Positions 56,492-64,000 of a stretch of 64,000 bases of DNA are shown piece by piece. This stretch comes from Mucilaginibacter daejeonensis. Its GTDB lineage: Bacteria > Bacteroidota > Bacteroidia > Sphingobacteriales > Sphingobacteriaceae. How positions within the stretch are numbered: position 1 is the stretch's first letter; every line of letters begins with the position of its first letter. The notes beneath the pieces are model-generated. The model saw only the letters and a program-made list of their open reading frames with translations, was not told the DNA's origin and searched no databases. A program made the translations under genes and the position numbers. The stretch spans positions 868,001-932,000 of the forward strand of contig NZ_CP086068.1 in NCBI RefSeq assembly GCF_020783335.1, read 5' to 3'.

Positions 56492-57805
56492 ATGAAAGGT
56501 CTACTATTCAAAATATCATTGCTGATAACGCCTTTGCTCACCAATGTTCAATCCAAGGTGAAGCCAGAAGCTATGCGAACTGAACATGCTTCGGCTGTGG
56601 TAGGTGCTCCCCGCTATTACGATATATCCAGATCAGGGGCCGTAGGGGATGGCAAGACCATGAACACCAAAAGCATCCAGGCCTTGATCGATAAATGCGC
56701 TAAGGCAGGCGGCGGGACATTACTGATCCCTAAGGGCGTATTCTTATCTGGTGCATTGTTCCTGAAGCCGGGTGTGAACATTGAGATGCGTGATGGTGCG
56801 GTATTGAAAGGCTCGACCAACATTGAGGATTATCCTAAGATACTGACCCGCATAGAAGGGCACTTTGAGCCCTGGAGGGCCGCCTTGCTCAACGGCGATA
56901 AGGTGGATCATTTACGCATTACTGGTAACGGCACGCTTGATGGTAGTGGCAAGCCATTCTGGCTGCTGTTCTATGCCCGTCGTGATTCTATTCCGGGCAC
57001 TACCAACCTGAACGTTGAAAGGCCGCGACTGGCGTTCATACAAAACTCTCGGGATGTTAAGATCAGCGGTATCCGTTTCCTGAACTCCGGGTTCTGGAAC
57101 CTGCACCTGTACCGTGATCAGAACGTGGAGGTGACCAATTGCCGTTTCGAGGCGCCAGGCGGTGCCAAACCTCATGACCATGCCCCAAGTTCTGACGGGA
57201 TCGACGTGGATAGCTCTCAGGATATCAACATCATCAAATGCTACTTTTCGGTAGGGGATGATGACATTGCCTTGAAAGGTTCAAAAGGTCCGTTGGCCAT
57301 GGGCGATCATGACAGTCCACCAGTGGAGCGCGTCACTATCTCTGATTGCGTTTTTGAATCGGGTGGGGGAGTAGTGACCTGCGGAAGCGAGGCCACCATA
57401 GTGAGGCATGTAAAGGTAGAGCGTTGTATCGCCCGCGGCGTGAACGTGCTTCGCTTAAAATTACGTCCCGATACCCCGCAGCAATATGAAGATATAACCC
57501 TTGATGGCATCACCATGGAAGGCAACTCTACATTGCTCAAAGTATCACCATGGACGCAGTATTTCGACTTGAAAGGACAGCAACCGCCAAGCTCTACAGT
57601 GCGTAACATCAGTGTTTCTAATGTTAAGGGCAGCTGCGCTACCTTGGGGGAGATGAAAGGTACCGAACGCACCACCTTCGGCACGTTCACCTTAAAGAAC
57701 ATTGACCTGCAGGTTAAAAAGGAAGCTGGTTTCGCAGGAGGTGCGGCCGATAAGCTGACCTTAGTGAACGTCAAAGTGAACGGGCAGCCATATCAGGTGA
57801 AGTAG
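56492..57805 (+). CDS. Glycoside hydrolase family 28 (polygalacturonase-like)
   Basis: 437 residues with a short N-terminal signal (MKGLLFKISLLITPLLTN). The N-terminal part has the pectate-lyase-like fold start ISRSGAVGDGKTMNTKSIQALID. The GH28 catalytic Asp blocks appear as SSDGIDVDSS and GDDDIALKG, with the third block CGSEAT and the last LRLKLRP (RLK for RIK). The third block does not show the GHG His of many endo-type enzymes; exo-type enzymes usually have GSE, so this is likely an exo-acting enzyme on galacturonic-acid or related oligosaccharides in the periplasm. It sits between SusCD pairs 2 and 3. Confidence 0.88.
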   Translation: MKGLLFKISLLITPLLTNVQSKVKPEAMRTEHASAVVGAPRYYDISRSGAVGDGKTMNTKSIQALIDKCAKAGGGTLLIPKGVFLSGALFLKPGVNIEMRDGAVLKGSTNIEDYPKILTRIEGHFEPWRAALLNGDKVDHLRITGNGTLDGSGKPFWLLFYARRDSIPGTTNLNVERPRLAFIQNSRDVKISGIRFLNSGFWNLHLYRDQNVEVTNCRFEAPGGAKPHDHAPSSDGIDVDSSQDINIIKCYFSVGDDDIALKGSKGPLAMGDHDSPPVERVTISDCVFESGGGVVTCGSEATIVRHVKVERCIARGVNVLRLKLRPDTPQQYEDITLDGITMEGNSTLLKVSPWTQYFDLKGQQPPSSTVRNISVSNVKGSCATLGEMKGTERTTFGTFTLKNIDLQVKKEAGFAGGAADKLTLVNVKVNGQPYQVK

Positions 57806-57866
57806 CTGGATAGGGGCTATTTCATCAGGCGACGGTAGTCCCGCGTCATAAGTATTTATTGGTCAG

Positions 57867-57906
57867 GCGACCGTTGGTGTTAAAACACACTGGCGGTCGC
57901 TTTTTT
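57867..57906 (+). terminator. Intrinsic terminator after the GH28 gene
   Basis: Seven-base arms GCGACCG / CGGTCGC with an internal smaller hairpin, followed by a run of six T. Confidence 0.78.
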
Positions 57907-58144
57907 GTTGGGTGCGACCGTTCGGCGTTTTCTTTAAGCAAAGATCGCGTTAAGATCTTTAATGAAAAATTAACATAGGTATGCCCTTAGCTTAAGATGC
58001 CAAAAGTAGCTTTGTTGCCATAATAGCGATCAAAAACGCATAAACATGCAGTCGGCTCAACAGCGGGCTGGTTATCGTATCAAGTTCACAAAGTAATGGT
58101 CCCGTTAATCGCACAGCCTATGTAACAACCGAACGCTCTTCCCA

Positions 58145-58204
58145 ATGCTGCTACACCCAATAAAAAGACCGGATAAAGCGCCAACTATCATCCGGTCAAA
58201 ATAA
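58145..58204 (+). CDS. Possible leader peptide before SusC3 (speculative)
   Basis: 19 codons from ATG 58145 to TAA 58202-58204, 58 nt before the SusC3 ATG. Its codons cover the hairpin GACCGGAT / ATCCGGTC. Weak start context; could be chance. Confidence 0.2.
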   Translation: MLLHPIKRPDKAPTIIRSK

Positions 58205-58262
58205 ATGTGTTAGCTGCCGATCAAACTCTACTTAGGTCTCACAACAACTAATTTTTAAAAAT

Positions 58263-61200
58263 ATGAATAAAAAGATCATCCCCGATCTTTTGAAGGGTGT
58301 TTTTAACGGCTTTTTTGTTCTATCGCTGTTAACTGCCTCCACAAATGCGTTAGCCATTACGCCGTTAATGGCCGATCACCAAAGCGTGATGCCGATCACC
58401 GGCACCGTTACTGACGAAAATAACCAGCCTATTGCCGGAGCATCGGTGCACATTAAAAATAGCACCACCGGGACGATCACCGATGCCAATGGTAAGTACA
58501 AACTGAATGCCGATAAGGGTACCGTATTGGTGTTCAGCTTTGTTGGTTATTTAAGCCAGGAAGTTACCGTAGGCGACGGCCAGATCAACGTCAAGCTTAA
58601 ACCTCAATATAACATGCTGAACGAGGTGGTGGCCATCGGTTACCAATCTATGCGTAAAAGCGATGTTACCGGCGCCATATCCAGCGTAAAAGCCAGCGAA
58701 CTGAACCTGGCAGCGCCTACCGTTGGGCAGGCACTGGTAGGTAAGGTTGCCGGTGTACAGGTATCGCAAACCTCAGGTGCGCCTTACCAAAGCACCAAGA
58801 TCCGTGTGCGTGGTGTGGGCTCTTTTATAGCCAACTCTGATCCGTTGTATGTGATCGATGGTTACCCTGCCAATAATGATGTATTCATCAATCCTGAGGA
58901 TGTTGAATCGATCGATATACTAAAAGATGCGGCATCAGCGGCCATTTACGGTTCGCGTGCATCGGGCGGTGTGGTGCTGATCACTACTAAACGTGGCAAA
59001 GAAGGTAAAGGCAAATTCGATTACGACGTACAGACCGGCGTTAGCCAACTGGCCAAAAAGGTAAAACTGCTTAACTCTAACGACTTTGCCCAACTGGTGA
59101 TCGATGGCCGTAATAATGCCTACTACGACCTGTGGACCAACGCCGGCCAAACCTGGAACGATGCCATGTATGGCGACGTGAACAGTGTACGTACGCAAAA
59201 GCTATCGGCCCTGGGTATATCGGCCGCATCAAGCGTGCAGATCCCTGACTACCTGTACAATTTCAGTAACCAAACGCTTATCCCGCAAACGGTTAACACC
59301 GACTGGCAGGATGAGTTGTATCGCAACGCGTTCTACCAGCGCCATACCCTGGCATTTTCAGGTGGTGGTAATGGGGTGCGCTATTATGTGAGCGGCGGAT
59401 ACCAAAATCAAAAAGGTATCATCCTGAACTCTGGTCAGGAGCGTTACAACTTTAGAGGTAACGTTGATGGCGACATCAGCAAGCGTTTGCACTTTGGCGC
59501 TAACCTGGCCTACACGCAAAACAACAACCGCGAGACCCAGGAAGGCCGCTTTGACCACGGACCGATATTAGGTGCGCTGATCTACATGCCGTTCTTCCCG
59601 GCTTATAACGCCGATGGTTCACTGGCTACTAACGCGGCGGCATCACAGTCGGCTGCTTACGGTTACCAAAGCATTGAGAACCCGGTAGCGTTGGCCACCC
59701 GTACCATGATCGGCCGTAAGGGCTATCGTACCTTGGTGAACACCAACGCCAGCTATAAGATCCTTGAAGGACTGGTGTTCAAAGCCAACCTGGGTATCAA
59801 TAAATACAACGAAAAGTATGATTACTATCTGCCAACCAACTTGAGTAACGGTGCCAACCCTCCGGGTTCGGCCCAATCGATAGCTGCTGCTACCGCGGCC
59901 GCACAAACCACCGATGTACTAGATCAGCTGGCCGAGTTCACCTTAAATTACAATAAACAGTTCGGTAAGCATAAACTGGATCTGTTGGGTGGTTACACCG
60001 CGCAAAAGAACACCAGCGATGTGATCAGCGTGATCGCTACCGGTTTCCAGAACGATAACATCCCCGAGATCACAGGCAAAGGTGCCGATGCGGCATTTTT
60101 CAGATTGTATCAGGGCAACATCGGGTTGGCCACCGGTTTAGGTACCACCGGTTTGGTGCCTACCGGTAAGTCGGCGTACACGTTGCTTTCATATCTCGGG
60201 CGTGTCAATTACAGCTACGATGGTAAGTACTTCCTGATGGGTACGTTCCGTGCCGATGGTTCGTCACGTTTTGGGCCGCAGAACAAGTATGGCTACTTCC
60301 CTTCGGTATCAGCCGGTTGGACGCTGTCGCAAGAGCCATTCTATAAAGATTGGTTGGGTGCTGCGTCTACCGTTAAGCTTCGCGCCAGTTGGGGGCGCAG
60401 TGGTAACTACAACATCGGTAATTACGGTTACATACAAACACTGTCGAGCCCTACGGGCGTGGTGTTCGGTAATAACGGCACGGTAGTGTCAGGTACCTAC
60501 TCAAATGGTATAGCTGATGATAAATTGAGCTGGGAATCGACCTCACAATATAACTTTGGTGCCGATATCGGTTTGTTGAAGGGCCGTTTATCTTTATTGG
60601 TCAATTATTACCTGAGTTACTCACGCGATATCTTATACAATCAACCGATATCGGCCATATCTGGCAGTACCACCATTTTGACCAACCTGCGTAACTCACA
60701 AGTGCGCAACAAAGGCCTGGATCTGCAACTGGATGGCCGCGTGATCAACGCCAAGGATTTCAACTTGAATCTGAGCGGTAACATATCAGTGAACCGCAAC
60801 CTGGTGACCAAACTGAGCGGTAACAATACCATCATCATCAACGGTGCCGAGCGTTCGTACCTCACCAACATCACCCAGCAAGGGCAACCGATCGGTATGT
60901 TCTACGGCTTCAAGGTGGCTGGCATGGTAACGCCTGATAAACTGGGTAAAGTAGCGCCATCGGCCTCACAATCTAACCCGTTACACGTGGGCGATCTGTA
61001 CTTTGAGGATACCAACGGCGACGGTATAGTGAATGATGCCGATAAGACCGTTATCGGTAACCCTTATCCTGACTTCACTTACGGTTTCGCCATCAGCGCT
61101 ACCTACAAAAAGTTCGACTTTAATGCAGCGTTCAACGGCTCAAAGGGTAACGATGTGTTGGATGGTCAGGATTACTACCTGTACAACATGGAAGGATCGG

Positions 61201-61604
61201 GTAATAACTATGCTGATGTAGCTAACCGTTATCGTAACGCCGCGAACCCGGGCAATGGCACCGTTTACCGTGCATCACGTGCAGGTACCCAAAGCAACAG
61301 CACCCGTTTATCTAATTTTTACTTACAGGATGGTTCCTTTTTACGCTGTAACAACCTGACGCTTGGTTACACCTTGCCTAAGCTGGCCAACGGCAAACTA
61401 GGCATCAGCAACGCCCGCATATTTGCTACGGTGGTCAACGCGTTCACCATTACTAAGTACAAAGGCTACAACCCAGAGGTTGATTACAACTACAGCAGCG
61501 GTGGCTCTAACAGTACCCAGCCTACCAACCTGGCTCCGGGTATCGATTACGGTGTGTACCCGCTGGTGCGCTCTTATAACCTGGGCCTACGTGTAAGTTT
61601 TTAA
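58263..61604 (+). CDS. SusC-like TonB-dependent glycan receptor (pair 3)
   Basis: 1113 residues. Signal peptide-like N terminus, carboxypeptidase-regulatory-like domain (about 45-117), and plug with VVAIGYQSMRKSDVTGAISS (about 122-141) and NPEDVESIDILKDAASAAIYGSRASGGVVLITTK. The barrel ends SYNLGLRVSF. No STN domain. It is the TonB importer of the third pair; SusD3 starts 24 bp downstream and a GH92-like gene follows, which suggests mannose-containing glycans. The leader contains a hairpin and uORF. Confidence 0.93.
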   Translation: MNKKIIPDLLKGVFNGFFVLSLLTASTNALAITPLMADHQSVMPITGTVTDENNQPIAGASVHIKNSTTGTITDANGKYKLNADKGTVLVFSFVGYLSQEVTVGDGQINVKLKPQYNMLNEVVAIGYQSMRKSDVTGAISSVKASELNLAAPTVGQALVGKVAGVQVSQTSGAPYQSTKIRVRGVGSFIANSDPLYVIDGYPANNDVFINPEDVESIDILKDAASAAIYGSRASGGVVLITTKRGKEGKGKFDYDVQTGVSQLAKKVKLLNSNDFAQLVIDGRNNAYYDLWTNAGQTWNDAMYGDVNSVRTQKLSALGISAASSVQIPDYLYNFSNQTLIPQTVNTDWQDELYRNAFYQRHTLAFSGGGNGVRYYVSGGYQNQKGIILNSGQERYNFRGNVDGDISKRLHFGANLAYTQNNNRETQEGRFDHGPILGALIYMPFFPAYNADGSLATNAAASQSAAYGYQSIENPVALATRTMIGRKGYRTLVNTNASYKILEGLVFKANLGINKYNEKYDYYLPTNLSNGANPPGSAQSIAAATAAAQTTDVLDQLAEFTLNYNKQFGKHKLDLLGGYTAQKNTSDVISVIATGFQNDNIPEITGKGADAAFFRLYQGNIGLATGLGTTGLVPTGKSAYTLLSYLGRVNYSYDGKYFLMGTFRADGSSRFGPQNKYGYFPSVSAGWTLSQEPFYKDWLGAASTVKLRASWGRSGNYNIGNYGYIQTLSSPTGVVFGNNGTVVSGTYSNGIADDKLSWESTSQYNFGADIGLLKGRLSLLVNYYLSYSRDILYNQPISAISGSTTILTNLRNSQVRNKGLDLQLDGRVINAKDFNLNLSGNISVNRNLVTKLSGNNTIIINGAERSYLTNITQQGQPIGMFYGFKVAGMVTPDKLGKVAPSASQSNPLHVGDLYFEDTNGDGIVNDADKTVIGNPYPDFTYGFAISATYKKFDFNAAFNGSKGNDVLDGQDYYLYNMEGSGNNYADVANRYRNAANPGNGTVYRASRAGTQSNSTRLSNFYLQDGSFLRCNNLTLGYTLPKLANGKLGISNARIFATVVNAFTITKYKGYNPEVDYNYSSGGSNSTQPTNLAPGIDYGVYPLVRSYNLGLRVSF

Positions 61605-61628
61605 TCAGTGCAAAAGATCGATCACAAC

Positions 61629-63164
61629 ATGAACAAAAAGATATTGACCATAAGCTGCATTGCCGCCTTAGCGCTTAGTGCAGTGTCATGCAAAAAAAGT
61701 TTCCTGGAACAGTATCCGCCCAATGCGGTGGAACTGAACTCAAGTTTCCGTACGCCTACCGATGTGTTGACCGCCGTTAACGGTATCTATCAATCGTTAC
61801 GCAGCAGTAATAACATTGGGGAAAATAGTGGTCTTTGGACCGACGAGCGTTCGGACGATACGGGCCGTAACGATAACCAGAGCAACGCCGGTGAACCGTT
61901 CCAGTTCGGCGATTTCTCGATCCTGCCGAGCAATACCTACCTGAAAAGTCACTGGGTATCATTGTACGGTACCATATCGCGTGCTAACGTAGTGCTCAAT
62001 AACATCGATCGCATTACTTTCAGCGATGCCGCTCAAAAGCAACAGTATATCGCCGAGTCAAAATTCCTGCGTGCGGTGATGTATTTTCATTTGGTGCGTA
62101 CCTGGGGTGATGTGCCGTTAGTGACCAAGACCTTTAACGGATTGGATGAATTGAACGCCAGCACTTTCAGGGAGAAACAGGGTACGGTTTATGCACAGAT
62201 CGTGACCGACCTTAAAGATGCGTTGAACAGCAACCTGCCTAACCTGCAAAGTGGTGCCAACCTGGGCCGTGCCTCAAAGGCCGCCATCAACGCCATTTTA
62301 GGGCAGGTGTACTTGACCATGGCTACCACTCAGGATCAATCCAACCGTCAATCGAACCTGAACGATGCCCGCACTTACCTGCTTGCCGCGTACAACATGC
62401 GTACCTTTAGTACGTTGAGCAGTATACCCTATGCTGATGTTTTTGATGTAAGCAAGAAAGCCAATAATGCCGAGGTGATCTGGCAGATCGTGAACAAGCA
62501 AGGCGACCCAACCTACAGCTCATCCATAGCGGCCAACAACCAGGCGGCCGGCGAGACCATCAACTCGCTTAAGCCATCATCAGGTGTGGGTGGCAACGTT
62601 ACGCCCGACCTGATCAAGGATTATGAGATGAACGACCCACGTATGGCCTTCTCAGTGAAATTCGCTTCTAATGCCAACGTGAGAGATTACTTTATTACCA
62701 AATTCCGTGATGCCAGTTCAGCAGCCAGTAACCTGGGTTATGGCGGTAACGACTGGCCATTGATCCGCTACGCCGATGTGATCCTGATGCTGGCCGAGGT
62801 AAGCAATTACCTGGGCGATACCAATAACGCTATCGCCTACCTTGACCAGGTACGTACCCGTGCTGGTATGCCTACCTACGCGGCCTCATTGGCTACAGCC
62901 GGTTATAGCAGTAAGTACCCGACCTTGCGTTTGGCCATATTGCACGAGCGCCGTGTTGAGCTGGCATTTGAGCATCATCGCTGGTATGACCTGTTGCGCA
63001 CTTTTAGCACAGAAGAGTTGGTGAGCTATTTCAAGGCAAAAAGCCAGTCTGATTTTGGTATAGCCCGTTTAGCCAACTTCACCACAAAGGACCGCTATTT
63101 CCCGATACCTTTTGACGAGTATAAACTAGATCCTGCAAAAATGTATCAAAATCCGGGTTATTGA
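61629..63164 (+). CDS. SusD-like glycan-binding lipoprotein (pair 3)
   Basis: 511 residues from MNKKILTISCIAALALSAVSC; the lipid-anchor cysteine is Cys21. SusD blocks: RANVVLNNIDRITFSDAAQK, FLRAVMYFHLVRTWGDVPLV, MLAEVSNYLGDTNNAIAYLDQVRTRAG and ILHERRVELAFEHHRWYDLLR. 24 bp after SusC3, so one operon. Followed by a terminator-like hairpin. Confidence 0.93.
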   Translation: MNKKILTISCIAALALSAVSCKKSFLEQYPPNAVELNSSFRTPTDVLTAVNGIYQSLRSSNNIGENSGLWTDERSDDTGRNDNQSNAGEPFQFGDFSILPSNTYLKSHWVSLYGTISRANVVLNNIDRITFSDAAQKQQYIAESKFLRAVMYFHLVRTWGDVPLVTKTFNGLDELNASTFREKQGTVYAQIVTDLKDALNSNLPNLQSGANLGRASKAAINAILGQVYLTMATTQDQSNRQSNLNDARTYLLAAYNMRTFSTLSSIPYADVFDVSKKANNAEVIWQIVNKQGDPTYSSSIAANNQAAGETINSLKPSSGVGGNVTPDLIKDYEMNDPRMAFSVKFASNANVRDYFITKFRDASSAASNLGYGGNDWPLIRYADVILMLAEVSNYLGDTNNAIAYLDQVRTRAGMPTYAASLATAGYSSKYPTLRLAILHERRVELAFEHHRWYDLLRTFSTEELVSYFKAKSQSDFGIARLANFTTKDRYFPIPFDEYKLDPAKMYQNPGY

Positions 63165-63181
63165 TCCGGTCATTAAACTTG

Positions 63182-63208
63182 AAGGGAGGGAGTATATCTC
63201 TCCCTTTT
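63182..63208 (+). terminator. Possible terminator after SusD3
   Basis: Hairpin AAGGGAGgg.. / CTCTCCCTT with a bulge, then TTTTAT. Only 14 bp before the next ATG, so it may only partly separate the GH92-like gene from the SusCD operon. Confidence 0.45.
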
Positions 63209-63222
63209 ATTTATTTTACCGC

Positions 63223-64000
63223 ATGAAGTTCTTCGCAGCCTTTCTACTGTCCTTTTCCCTGGCGTGTGCATCGGCCCAGGTATCGCAGCAGGTGAACACC
63301 TTTTTAGGTTCATCGGGCGATCATGGTCAAGTGTCGCCCGCGGCGTCATACCCGTTCAGTATGCTAAGCATAGGCCCGCAAACCTATCCTAAACTGCACA
63401 TGGGCTATGAGCATAAGGCCAAAGTATTTAAAGGGTTCACCCATAATCGTTTTGAAGGTGTGGGTTGCCAGGGCAGCGGCGGTAATATTTTGATAAGGCC
63501 ATTCATTAATGATCTAGCCAGCTGCGTACTCAACAAGGTGACCGAAGCGGCAGGCGCCGGATATTACCAGGTCGCATTTGCCAATGGCATCAAAGCGGCT
63601 ATGGCCGTAGCTAAAAATACGGGAGCCGAGAGCTATCACTTTCCGGCGGCAGGGAAGAGGGGATTTGTGATCGACCTGAGCCACACGTTGGCCAACAAAT
63701 TCGTGGCCGAGCAGCATGAAGTGGTGGCTAATGGTATCACTGGTTGGATCGATTCGCGCACTACTTGCAATGTGGGCACTTACCGGGTGTATTATGCGCT
63801 GCGATTAAATACAGCGACAAAGTTCGACGCATTGAACGATCACCAACTGTTGGCTTTGGTCAATGCGGATGAGGTGCAACTGAATATCGCTTTTTCGAGC
63901 GTGGATGTGGCCCATGCCAAGGCCTCGCTGAACAGCCAGACCTTTAGTGCGGTAAAAAGTGATTCCGAAAAAGGCTGGAACGATGTGTTAGGCCGTATCA
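63223..64000 (+). CDS. GH92-like glycosidase (alpha-mannosidase family), 3' truncated
   Basis: About 259 residues before the window ends, with the frame open throughout. Signal peptide MKFFAAFLLSFSLACASAQ. The start of the mature protein matches GH92: QVNTFLGSSGDHGQVSPAAS, PFSMLSIGPQTY, FKGFTHNRFEGVGCQGSGGN. GH92 enzymes are calcium-dependent exo-alpha-mannosidases acting in the periplasm. It lies downstream of SusCD pair 3. The catalytic part is outside the window, so the family call rests on the N-terminal domain. Confidence 0.78.
   Translation, partial: MKFFAAFLLSFSLACASAQVSQQVNTFLGSSGDHGQVSPAASYPFSMLSIGPQTYPKLHMGYEHKAKVFKGFTHNRFEGVGCQGSGGNILIRPFINDLASCVLNKVTEAAGAGYYQVAFANGIKAAMAVAKNTGAESYHFPAAGKRGFVIDLSHTLANKFVAEQHEVVANGITGWIDSRTTCNVGTYRVYYALRLNTATKFDALNDHQLLALVNADEVQLNIAFSSVDVAHAKASLNSQTFSAVKSDSEKGWNDVLGRI

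Larger units (their letters stand above)
57806..58262. other. 457-bp region between GH28 and SusC3
   Basis: Holds the GH28 terminator. The rest is a long leader for SusC3: an 8-base hairpin (58167-58174 with 58190-58197) inside a 19-codon uORF (58145-58204). No clear promoter box. No other gene was seen. Confidence 0.5.

Overview
The window is a stretch of chromosome from a Bacteroidetes bacterium, most likely family Sphingobacteriaceae (Mucilaginibacter- or Pedobacter-like). The reasons are three SusC/SusD pairs, a GldB lipoprotein, a FecI/FecR pair feeding a SusC with an STN domain, DUF4136 and DUF5683 proteins, many promoter-like TAnnTTTG elements (the Bacteroidetes -7 box), A-rich rather than Shine-Dalgarno leaders, and about 50% GC by eye. 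No CRISPR array, rRNA, phage or insertion sequence was seen. There is one tRNA, tRNA-Lys(CTT) at 30173-30245.

Layout. 1-14.8 kb is housekeeping and accessory genes: an M28 peptidase cut by the window edge, an AlkD-like repair protein, an SMR pump, a TonB receptor divergent from a DtxR/MntR-type metalloregulator across a perfect 36-bp palindrome, a sulfurtransferase, an M23-like protein, an MFS transporter, the proBA operon, two small hypothetical proteins, an esterase, an SGNH hydrolase and a zinc alcohol dehydrogenase. 14.8-32.6 kb holds DUF5683, a helicase-nuclease fusion with a probable Fe-S nuclease, small membrane proteins, a TetX-like flavoprotein, two DUF4136 lipoproteins (one with a G-quadruplex-prone Gly-Trp tract), nadE, gldB, a Qnr-like pentapeptide protein, coaD, a Nudix hydrolase, pyrE, an ABC-F protein, the tRNA, an AT-rich DUF4304 gene and an amino acid permease.

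32.7-40.8 kb contains an MGH1/GH63-type glycoside hydrolase, then an oxygen-related block. A truncated lactate-dehydrogenase-like protein with a four-cysteine tail is translationally coupled to hemN behind an FNR-type site. It diverges from an ankyrin-repeat gene that converges on a large catalase and a ferritin-like gene. 

41.2-64 kb is a glycan and iron uptake region: SusCD pair 1; a TonB siderophore receptor with a structured leader and an upstream ORF; ECF sigma, FecR and SusCD pair 2; a GH28 pectinase-type enzyme; SusCD pair 3; and the start of a GH92-like glycosidase that runs off the end. Only pair 2 has its own sigma/anti-sigma signalling. The GH28 and GH92-like genes suggest pectin and mannose-containing glycan substrates.

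The most unusual signals are the FNR-type promoter driving the LDH-like/hemN operon, the uORF plus twin hairpins before the siderophore receptor, the large DtxR-type operator, and Nudix/pyrE start codons that share one CATG palindrome.
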